48,321 nucleotides of DNA, taken from Nocardia ninae NBRC 108245 (GTDB lineage Bacteria > Actinomycetota > Actinomycetes > Mycobacteriales > Mycobacteriaceae). The stretch covers positions 1-48,321 of the forward strand of contig NZ_BJXA01000071.1 in NCBI RefSeq assembly GCF_007990755.1, written 5' to 3'. Under the pieces are notes generated by a model, which saw only the letters and a program-made list of their open reading frames with translations, was not told the origin of the DNA and searched no databases. The position numbers and the translations under genes are program-made. This document shows, one piece after another, positions 40,715 to 47,298 of the stretch (positions are counted from its first letter, which is position 1; every line of letters starts with the position of its first letter).

Positions 40715-40734
40715 ATGGGACCAACGGCCCTGCA
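40715..40734 (+). promoter_or_regulatory. Possible DosR/DevR box upstream of universal stress gene
   Basis: ATGGGACCAACGGCCCTGCA resembles mycobacterial DosR sites (GGGACC-N3-GGCCC type). It lies in the 323-bp divergent gap 40544-40866, about 130 bp before the universal stress protein start. DosR-regulated universal stress proteins are known in mycobacteria. Otherwise the gap shows no gene. Confidence 0.4.
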
Positions 40735-40866
40735 TACCGACCGCGATCCGCGAGAACCTGGGAACAGACCGGCCGGAACACCTTCCCGGAGCGGACCACG
40801 CAGCGACCACTGCGGAACGTCGTAGATGGTGGCGACCACCTCGCAGCACGAAGGGCAACAACGACT

Positions 40867-41784
40867 ATGGCTACACCGCACGGCAATCCGCACCAACTCG
40901 CGAAGGCACCGGTCGTCGTCGGCGTCGACGGGTCATTCGGCAGCGACCTGGCTGTTCGGTGGGCCGCCGAGCTCGCCGCGCAACGCGGCCGCACACTACT
41001 CATCGCGCACGGCCTCGATCTTGCGGCCATGCGTTCGGTGGTCGGCGGCTACGACATAGCGGCGGCATCGTTCATCGAAACAGCCCGCGCCCAGGGCGCC
41101 GAGACCGTCGCCCACGCACACCGGCTCGCGACCGCGGTCGCCCCTGACCTCCACATCACCACGGAGACGACCGACGCATCAGCCGCCGAAATGCTGATTC
41201 AGCACTCGCGCACCGCCTACCTCGTCGCGATCGGCGCCACCGGCAATCTGGGCACCATCGCCCATCTCGGCTCCACACTGCTCGCCGTGGTCAGCCACGG
41301 CCACGGCACGATCGTCGTGGTCCGCGAGACCGACACCGAACAGCACATCCGAACCGACGGACCGGTGGTGGTCGGCATCGACGGCGGCCCGGTCAGCGAG
41401 GCCGCGATCGCAGCAGCCTTCGCCGAGGCCGCCGCCCGCGGCACCGACCTCATCGCCACACACTCCTGGAACTACTGGCAGCTCGGCGATTTCGCGGGCG
41501 AACCCTACGTCCTGGTCGCCGGAGAACAGATCGAATCGACCGAGGACGCGATCCTCATCGAACGCCTCGCCGGGTGGCAGGAGAAGTACCCCGACGTCAC
41601 CGTCACCCGCAAGGTCTACCGCACCGAACCCACCGAGCAACTCGCGGAATGGTCGAACAGCGCCCAGCTGATCGTCGTCGGCAGCCGCGGCCGCGGCGGT
41701 TTCACCGGCATGCTGCTCGGCTCCACCAGCCACTTCCTCGTCCAGCACGCCCACTGCCCGGTGCTGGTCGCACATCCGGAGTAG
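40867..41784 (+). CDS. Two-domain universal stress protein
   Basis: The 305-residue protein has tandem Usp domains. Domain 1 begins APVVVGVDGSFGSDLAVRWA, and domain 2 begins GPVVVGIDGGPVSEAAIAAA. Domain 2 ends with the ATP-binding motif VVGSRGRGGFTGMLLGSTSH and the tail HCPVLVAHPE; domain 1 has a weaker version (AIGATGNLGTIAHLGST). ATG 40867 is chosen; the longer frame has no family similarity. Proteins of this kind bind ATP and act in dormancy, hypoxia or stress. A DosR-like box upstream supports hypoxia control. A clean terminator follows. Confidence 0.92.
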   Translation: MATPHGNPHQLAKAPVVVGVDGSFGSDLAVRWAAELAAQRGRTLLIAHGLDLAAMRSVVGGYDIAAASFIETARAQGAETVAHAHRLATAVAPDLHITTETTDASAAEMLIQHSRTAYLVAIGATGNLGTIAHLGSTLLAVVSHGHGTIVVVRETDTEQHIRTDGPVVVGIDGGPVSEAAIAAAFAEAAARGTDLIATHSWNYWQLGDFAGEPYVLVAGEQIESTEDAILIERLAGWQEKYPDVTVTRKVYRTEPTEQLAEWSNSAQLIVVGSRGRGGFTGMLLGSTSHFLVQHAHCPVLVAHPE

Positions 41785-41794
41785 CCGGGAGAGC

Positions 41795-41828
41795 AAACGG
41801 TCCGCTTGCGAAGCAGGCGGACCGTTTT
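41795..41828. terminator. Intrinsic terminator with T-tract
   Basis: AAACGGTCCGC (41795-41805) pairs perfectly with GCGGACCGTTT (41817-41827) around an 11-base loop and is followed by T. It separates the stress protein gene from the convergent flavin monooxygenase gene. Confidence 0.85.
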
Positions 41829-41882
41829 CGCGCCGCCGGTCCGATGGCGTCGACCGCACATGCCGACCGCGCCGCACTCCGC

Positions 41883-42950
41883 CTACGACCCGACCAGCGC
41901 CGGCGCTCCGGTGACATGCGCGGCCAGTGCGGTCACCACATGTTCAGCGTCGCGGTGCACGCCGCGCAGGGTGTTGGAGGAGAACGAGCGCTGGAATTCC
42001 AGCCCGACGTAAACCAGTCCGGGGTGGGTCATGGACACCCCGTCCCGGTGCAGCGGATAGCCATCGTTCAGGGCACCGAGCGGGGCGAGGTAGTCCAGGT
42101 GCGGACGGTATCCGGTGGCGAAGATGACCGTGTCGGCGGGCTCACGGATTCCCTCGGTCCAGACGATCGCGTCCTGGTCGAAGGCGGTGAACATGGGGCG
42201 CCGGTCCATCCGGCCGCTGTCGAGGGCGTGCTGATAGTCGCCGGTGTCCATGACCAGCGTGCCGCCGGCATAGCGGATCAGCCATTCCGGCGGCAACCGG
42301 TCGAAGCCGGTGTCGACCAGCCAGTGGTGGATATCGTGCCCGTCGCGGCGCTGCGGGAGGAAGTTGACCGGTCGATGGGTAGCGAGGGTCACCGTCGCGG
42401 TCTCGGCCAGTTCATAGGCGACCTGGACCGCGGAGTTTCCGGCACCGACGACGATGACCCGTTGGCCTGCATAACGTTTGGGGCTACGGTAGTCGGCGAC
42501 ATGCAGCAGGTCGCCGGTGAACTGCTCTTGTCCGGGCAGCCGCGGACGGTACGGATTGCCGAAAGAGCCGGTGGCGGCCACTATCCCGGCGGTGTGCAGC
42601 GTCTCACCGGTGGTGGTGTGGACGAGGAATCCCGTATCGGTATGGACTTCGACCGCTGCGACCGGGGTATCGGTGCGGATGTCGGCGTCGAGGGTGATGG
42701 CGTAGCGGCGCAGATAGTCGACGACTTCATCACGGTGCGGGTAATGGTCTGGGCCGCTACGGAATTCGAGCCCGGGCATGGTGCTGTGCGCAGCGGGCGA
42801 GAACAGGGTGAGGCTGTCGTAGTAGCACGACCAGGACCCGACGGGCTCAGGGCCGGCTTCCAGGATCACCGGGGCCAGCCCGTGGTCGAGCAGGGCGCGG
42901 GCGGCGCTGAGACCGGATTGTCCCGCACCGATGACAAGGGCATCGATCAT
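41883..42950 (-). CDS. ArsO-like flavin monooxygenase
   Basis: The 355-residue flavoprotein starts at ATG 42950. It has the FAD motif VIGAGQSGLSAARALLDHG, SWSCYYDSLTLFSP, the FxGxxxH-like region FTGDLLHVADYRSP, the NADPH motif VIVVGAGNSAVQVAYELAE and TVIFATGYRPHLDYL. It matches the flavin-containing monooxygenases annotated ArsO in arsenic operons, whose reaction is not firmly known. Its start overlaps the MFS transporter stop, so translation is coupled. The ArsR-ArsN regulator nearby supports the arsenic context. Confidence 0.83.
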   Translation of the reverse strand: MIDALVIGAGQSGLSAARALLDHGLAPVILEAGPEPVGSWSCYYDSLTLFSPAAHSTMPGLEFRSGPDHYPHRDEVVDYLRRYAITLDADIRTDTPVAAVEVHTDTGFLVHTTTGETLHTAGIVAATGSFGNPYRPRLPGQEQFTGDLLHVADYRSPKRYAGQRVIVVGAGNSAVQVAYELAETATVTLATHRPVNFLPQRRDGHDIHHWLVDTGFDRLPPEWLIRYAGGTLVMDTGDYQHALDSGRMDRRPMFTAFDQDAIVWTEGIREPADTVIFATGYRPHLDYLAPLGALNDGYPLHRDGVSMTHPGLVYVGLEFQRSFSSNTLRGVHRDAEHVVTALAAHVTGAPALVGS

Positions 42951-44164
42951 GAGAAGTGCTCTTTCCGTGGTTGTTTCGGGATGCCGGCCAGCGACAGGAA
43001 GGCCGCTGCGGTGGCGAGGGCAGCGAGAATCAGGAAGGCGCGCGGGTACCCGCCGACAGCTTCGGCCACGGCGGTGGCGGCGAACGGGGCCAGGGCCAGG
43101 CTGATGGTTACCGGGGCGGTCAGGACTCCGTTGAGCCGACCGTAATGGGCGGCGCCCCATCGGTCGGTGATGGCGGTGGCCTCGAGCAGGGTGAATACCC
43201 CACGCGCCATACCGGCCAGGACGGCGACGGCGATCAGCGCCACCGCGGAGGTGAACACCGCGAGCAGTGCGGTGGTGGCGGCGATGGCGAGCAGGATCGA
43301 GAGTGTGCGGGTGCGGACGCTGGTGCGCGCCGCGAACGCGGAGTAGCCGAGACGGCTGACGACCTGCCCGGCACCGCCGAGACCCAATGCGACAGCGGCG
43401 ATTCCGGTATCGAAGCCGAGTTCGACGAGCAGCGGCACCAGGTTCACCACCGCGGCGAACGAAGCAAACCCCGTGACACTCAACGCTATCGCCAACGCCC
43501 AGAACGCGGGGCTGCGTGCCGTGCGGCCAGGATCGGTGAGGTGCGCGTACTCCGGTTCGGCCGCCGGACGCGCCGGCCACGGCAGGGTCAGGCCGAACCA
43601 GTGGCCCGGAATCGTCACTACGGCCAGCAGGACCGCGAGCACCAAATATGTTGTGCGCCAGTCCAGATGGGCCGACAGCACTGCGGTCAACGGCGCGAAC
43701 AGGGTCGAGGCGAGCCCGCCGACCAGGGTGAGGGCGGTCAGTGCCCGGATCCGATCCGGCCCGTACCAGCGGGTGACGGCGGCGAAGGCCGGCGGGTAGA
43801 GCACCGCGCCCATCGCCACCCCGACGAGCAGCCAGCCGAGGAAGAACCACGCCGGAGTCGGTGCGAGCGCCACCACGACCAGGGCCGGAACCGCCAGCAC
43901 CGAACCTGCTGTCATCGCTGTCCGTGGTCCGCGCTGGTCGAGCCGGCGCCCGACCGGGATCCCGACGAGGGCGGCGACGAGCTGCCCGGCCGAGAACGCC
44001 GCCATCAGCACGGTGGCCGACCAGCCGGTGTCGGCGGTGATGTCACCCAATAGGACCGGGAAGGCATAGAACAGGATGCCCCAGCTGGTGATCTCGGTAC
44101 CGCACAGGACCACCAGCACCCGCCGCAGTCCGGCGGGTGCGGGTAGCGTCGAAACTGCTTGCAT
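42947..44164 (-). CDS. MFS efflux transporter of the arsenic-type locus
   Basis: The 405-residue protein has 12 likely membrane helices. The motif A-like loop is GIPVGRRLDQRGPRTAMTAG, and other helices include TEITSWGILFYAFPVLLGD, VGVAMGAVLYPPAFAAVTRW and VLAGMARGVFTLLEATAITD. It resembles monocarboxylate-type or drug-efflux MFS proteins. Between two flavoproteins and opposite an ArsR-ArsN regulator, it probably exports an arsenical or an organic product. It is 9 bp from the upstream flavoprotein gene. Confidence 0.85.
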   Translation of the reverse strand: MQAVSTLPAPAGLRRVLVVLCGTEITSWGILFYAFPVLLGDITADTGWSATVLMAAFSAGQLVAALVGIPVGRRLDQRGPRTAMTAGSVLAVPALVVVALAPTPAWFFLGWLLVGVAMGAVLYPPAFAAVTRWYGPDRIRALTALTLVGGLASTLFAPLTAVLSAHLDWRTTYLVLAVLLAVVTIPGHWFGLTLPWPARPAAEPEYAHLTDPGRTARSPAFWALAIALSVTGFASFAAVVNLVPLLVELGFDTGIAAVALGLGGAGQVVSRLGYSAFAARTSVRTRTLSILLAIAATTALLAVFTSAVALIAVAVLAGMARGVFTLLEATAITDRWGAAHYGRLNGVLTAPVTISLALAPFAATAVAEAVGGYPRAFLILAALATAAAFLSLAGIPKQPRKEHFS

Positions 44165-44173
44165 CGCAGCGCT

Positions 44174-45529
44174 TCAGCGAGTGGCGGTAGCCGACAGGGT
44201 CAAGTCCTGAAGCGCTACGGGCGCGGACAGCTCCGCGGGCGCCGCACAGCAGCCATTGCCACCGCTTTCCTCAACCGGCGCATCGAACAGCCCGGATCCA
44301 CCACAAACCCCGGTGTCGGGTAGCACCAATTCCACCCGATCAGCGGCCTCCTGGTCCCCGGCCAGCGCGGCCGCGATCGAGCGAACCTGCTCGTATCCGG
44401 TCATCGCCAGGAAGGTCGGCGCACGACCGTAGCTCTTCATGCCGACCAGGAACACCCCCGGCTCGGGATGCGAAAGTTCCCGCACGCCATGCGGATACAC
44501 CGTCCCGCAGGAGTGCACGTTCGGATCGATCAGCGGCGCGAGCAAAGTCGGCGCCTGCAAGGTGGCGTCCAAGCCGAGCCGCACCTCCGCCAACCAGGAC
44601 AGGTCCGGCCGGAACCCGGTCAGCACCACGACCTCGTCCACCCCGCTGACCGGTTGCCCCTCGGCCGGGATCAAAACCAGGCGGCCCTCCGCGTCGCGCT
44701 GCACGGTTTCGGTGCGGAATCCGGTGACCACGCCGATGTGCCCGGCGGCGACCGCTTCCTGCGCACGCAGCCCGAGCGCGCCGCGCGCAGGCAGCTGGTC
44801 GGCCGCGCCGCCGCCGAACGTGGCACCGATTTCCCCGCGGCGCAGCAACCAGGTGACCCGGGTGGCCGGATGTTGTTCGACGAGCCCGGCCAACACGATC
44901 AACGCGGTGAGCGCGGAGTGCCCACTGCCCGCAACGGCGACATGCTTGCCCGCGTACCGAGCAAGACCATCGGGACCGGAGAGGTCGGGCACCCGGTAGG
45001 AAATGCGCTCTGCCGCAGCGGCTTCCCCGATCGCGGGCAGACCGTCGCCGCCGAGAGGGCTGGGGGTGGTCCACGTTCCGGACGCATCGATCAACGCGCG
45101 GGCGGTGATCCGCCCCTCCCCGTCGGCGGTGCGCACGTGCACGGTCAGCGGCTCGCTGTCACGCCCGGCATCAACCACCCGGTCGCGGCCACGCCGGGCG
45201 ACACCGACCACTTCGGCCTCGAACCGGACCCGGTCACCCAGGGCGGCACCGAGCGGACGCAGGTACTGCTCGACCCATTCCCCACCGGTCGGATACGACT
45301 CCGGGTCCGGTTCCTGCCAGCCGTGGGTTGCCAACAGCGGCCGGGCGGCCGGTGCGATGAGCTCTCCCCACCGGGAGAACAGACGCACATGGTTCCACTC
45401 GCCGACCGCCGCGCCGGCGTGCGCGCCGCGTTCGAGGACCAGCACGGGCAGTCCGCGGGCGGTGAGTTCGGCGGCCGCGGCCAGCCCGCTCGGGCCCGCA
45501 CCGACGACAACAACAGGGAGAGTACTCAT
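44174..45529 (-). CDS. Cys-tailed FAD/NAD(P) flavoprotein of the arsenic-type locus
   Basis: The 451-residue protein has the FAD motif VVVVGAGPSGLAAAAELTARG, EWNHVRLFSRWGELIAP, SGTWTTPSPLGGDGLPA, the second nucleotide motif VAVAGSGHSALTALIVLAG and VVVLTGFRPDLSW. The C-terminus carries Cys-rich segments (DTGVCGGSGLFDAP and GNGCCAAPAE) that could hold As(III) or act in redox. Related flavoproteins are common in actinobacterial ars operons, with unproved function. ATG 45529 lies within 20 bp of operator A, so it is the first gene of the leftward ars-type operon. Confidence 0.85.
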   Translation of the reverse strand: MSTLPVVVVGAGPSGLAAAAELTARGLPVLVLERGAHAGAAVGEWNHVRLFSRWGELIAPAARPLLATHGWQEPDPESYPTGGEWVEQYLRPLGAALGDRVRFEAEVVGVARRGRDRVVDAGRDSEPLTVHVRTADGEGRITARALIDASGTWTTPSPLGGDGLPAIGEAAAAERISYRVPDLSGPDGLARYAGKHVAVAGSGHSALTALIVLAGLVEQHPATRVTWLLRRGEIGATFGGGAADQLPARGALGLRAQEAVAAGHIGVVTGFRTETVQRDAEGRLVLIPAEGQPVSGVDEVVVLTGFRPDLSWLAEVRLGLDATLQAPTLLAPLIDPNVHSCGTVYPHGVRELSHPEPGVFLVGMKSYGRAPTFLAMTGYEQVRSIAAALAGDQEAADRVELVLPDTGVCGGSGLFDAPVEESGGNGCCAAPAELSAPVALQDLTLSATATR

Positions 45530-45544
45530 GACCTTCTCGCTTCC

Positions 45545-45615
45545 ATCGATCTGTATCGATCAAGTGCGACAGTATCGACCACCGTCGATGAATGCAACCA
45601 TCGATACAAATCGAT
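45545..45615. promoter_or_regulatory. Three tandem ArsR operators
   Basis: Three 16-bp palindromes share the pattern ATCGAY-N4-RTCGAT: ATCGATctgtATCGAT (45545-45560), ATCGACcaccGTCGAT (45574-45589) and ATCGATacaaATCGAT (45600-45615). Starts are spaced 29 and 26 bp apart. They fill the gap between the two divergent arsenic-type operons and are the likely binding sites of the adjacent ArsR domain. Confidence 0.85.
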
Positions 45616-45620
45616 ATACT
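45615..45620 (+). promoter_or_regulatory. -10 element of leaderless arsR-arsN promoter
   Basis: TATACT shares its first base with the last base of operator C and lies 7 bp before ATG 45628, so transcription would begin at or next to the start codon. No good RBS is present, which fits a leaderless message. Confidence 0.55.
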
Positions 45621-45627
45621 CGGTGAC

Positions 45628-46467
45628 ATGCCCGTCGCCTTGCCGCAAGCCCAGGTCCTGCCGCCGAGCGAGGCCGCCACCTACGCCGAGTGGTTCGCCT
45701 GCCTGGCCGAGCCGGTGCGGGTGCGACTCCTGCACGCGGTGGCCACCACACCGAAGGGCATCACCGTCGGCGCGCTGACCGAGATCCTCGGCACCAGCCA
45801 GTCCACGACCTCCCACCACGTCCGCAAACTCGCCGACGTCGGCTTCGTGCATCTACACAAGGAGGGCACGGCCACCATCGTCACGGTCAACCAAGCCTGC
45901 TGCTCGGGCCTGCCGCATGCTGCCGACGCCGTCATGGGGCTGCTCGCGCCGCGCCCCTGCTGCCCCGACGACGTACCCACCGATGTCACCGTGCGCGCCC
46001 TGCGGGCCGCGGACTGGACCGCCGTGCGCCGCATCTACGCCGAAGGCCTCGCCACCGGCCTGGCGACCTTCGAGACCACCGTGCCCAGCCGCCCCAGCCT
46101 CGAATCCCACTGGCTGCCCGAGCACCGCTGGGTCGCCGAGATCGACGGCGAGGTAGTCGGGTGGGCCGCCGCGAGCCCGGCCTCCACCCGCGCGCCGTAT
46201 TCCGGCGTCGCGGAGACCTCGGTCTACGTCGGTGCGGACTACCGCGGTCGAGGTGTCGGAAAAGCGTTGCTGCACAAGCAGGTCACCGCCGCCGACGCCG
46301 CGGGCCTGTGGACGTTGCAGTCCTCGATCTTCACCGAGAACCGCACCGCGCTTGCCCTGCACCACAGCGCCGGATACCGCACCGTCGGCATTCGCGAACG
46401 CGTCGCGCGACTCGACGGCGTCTGGCACGACACAGTTCTCCTCGAACGCCGCTCACCGGTGAACTGA
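45628..46467 (+). CDS. ArsR regulator fused to ArsN-type GNAT acetyltransferase
   Basis: The 279-residue protein has an ArsR winged helix at ~20-95 (EWFACLAEPVRVRLLHAV, GTSQSTTSHHVRKLADVG). It is followed by Cys pairs C91-C92 (NQACCSGLP) and C111-C112 (PRPCCPDD), likely As(III) ligands. A PAT-like GNAT domain then covers 120-279 (VRALRAADWTAVRRIYAEG, GVAETSVYVGADYRGRGVG, SSIFTENRTALALHHSAGYR). ArsN1 enzymes N-acetylate arsinothricin and phosphinothricin. One protein thus senses and probably detoxifies. It is divergent from the flavoprotein/MFS genes, with three operators between. Confidence 0.88.
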   Translation: MPVALPQAQVLPPSEAATYAEWFACLAEPVRVRLLHAVATTPKGITVGALTEILGTSQSTTSHHVRKLADVGFVHLHKEGTATIVTVNQACCSGLPHAADAVMGLLAPRPCCPDDVPTDVTVRALRAADWTAVRRIYAEGLATGLATFETTVPSRPSLESHWLPEHRWVAEIDGEVVGWAAASPASTRAPYSGVAETSVYVGADYRGRGVGKALLHKQVTAADAAGLWTLQSSIFTENRTALALHHSAGYRTVGIRERVARLDGVWHDTVLLERRSPVN

Positions 46468-46502
46468 GCGCGTGTCGGGGTTCGTCCGTCAACTGTGCGA
46501 CT

Positions 46503-47021
46503 TCAGGGCGATGGTCGACCGCCGAGTGCGCGCGCGGAAACCCGTTGCAGCACCGAAAATCCCACGGTGACATCTTGACTGTCGTTGAGCACCTCCCCGT
46601 GTAGCTCCGTCCACGAGTGGAAGGAGTAGCGGGGGTTGGTGGAGGTTCGCTCGCGCGCCACGATGACTTCGGCCGACAGTCCGATAGCCGAAAGATAAGT
46701 TCCCAGTGAGAAGGAACGGGGCAGACATAGCCCGTTGGGCTGCAAGGTTCGCAAAACCAGCTGACTGAACAGGATCTCGCGCCGGACGAGCCGGATCGCC
46801 TCCGCAGGAGCCAGTTCGGCGGACGCCTGCCAGCCCGGTCCGGGCCGCAGGTCCTGCAGGTAGCGATGGGCCGGTCCCCACCCTTGCGTGCCGAGCAGGC
46901 GTAGCGCCCGCCACGTGCTGCGCACCGCGTAACCGCGGAGCCGATACGACGGGCGCGGCGGTGCAGGCACACCATCGATATCGGACAGCATGGACTCCAA
47001 TTGGCGTGCCAGCTCGGTCAT
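46503..47021 (-). CDS. Lasso peptide B2 leader peptidase
   Basis: The 172-residue protein matches the transglutaminase-like B2 family that removes the leader from a lasso precursor. The catalytic Cys is in LQPNGLCLPRSFSLGTYL, the His in YSFHSWTELHGEVL, and the Asp probably in the NDSQDVTVGF segment. ATG 47021 overlaps the B1 stop as ATGA. It is the last gene of the leftward cluster and convergent with the ArsR-ArsN gene. The precursor and any exporter are not seen in the window. Confidence 0.88.
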   Translation of the reverse strand: MTELARQLESMLSDIDGVPAPPRPSYRLRGYAVRSTWRALRLLGTQGWGPAHRYLQDLRPGPGWQASAELAPAEAIRLVRREILFSQLVLRTLQPNGLCLPRSFSLGTYLSAIGLSAEVIVARERTSTNPRYSFHSWTELHGEVLNDSQDVTVGFSVLQRVSARALGGRPSP

Positions 47022-47293
47022 TTCGCGGCATCCGTTCGCGCGAGAAGCCGGTGTTCGGCGAGCTGATCGACCAGCTTGCCCAGACCGGCGCGCAATGTCT
47101 CGGCGCTCGCATCGATACGTTGCTCGAGCTCGCGGACCGCATCCTCGACGGTCTCGCAGCTCATCGCAGCCTGAACCATCAGCGTGGCAACGGGATTCAG
47201 TTCGAAGTAGACGCCCGCCCGGGAGTCCATGATGACGCCGACGCCGTCGGTGGTGTCCAGAATGGCGTCGTCGCCGAGTTGCAGCAGCGGCAT
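47018..47293 (-). CDS. Lasso peptide B1 protein (PqqD-like RRE)
   Basis: The 91-residue PqqD-family protein starts MPLLQLGDDAILDTTDG at ATG 47293, with GGAG upstream, and contains GVYFELNPVATLMVQA and EDAVRELEQRIDAS. B1 is the RiPP recognition element that binds the leader peptide and presents it to B2. It lies 5 bp after the cyclase stop and overlaps B2 by ATGA, a compact lasso operon. Confidence 0.9.
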   Translation of the reverse strand: MPLLQLGDDAILDTTDGVGVIMDSRAGVYFELNPVATLMVQAAMSCETVEDAVRELEQRIDASAETLRAGLGKLVDQLAEHRLLARTDAAK

Positions 47294-47298
47294 GGTGA

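Noticed and set aside
42951-43850. 900-bp upstream extension of the ArsO-like frame
   Set aside because: It overlaps the MFS transporter on the same strand in another frame and reads as Arg/Gly-rich shadow sequence; the FAD motif starts right after ATG 42950.
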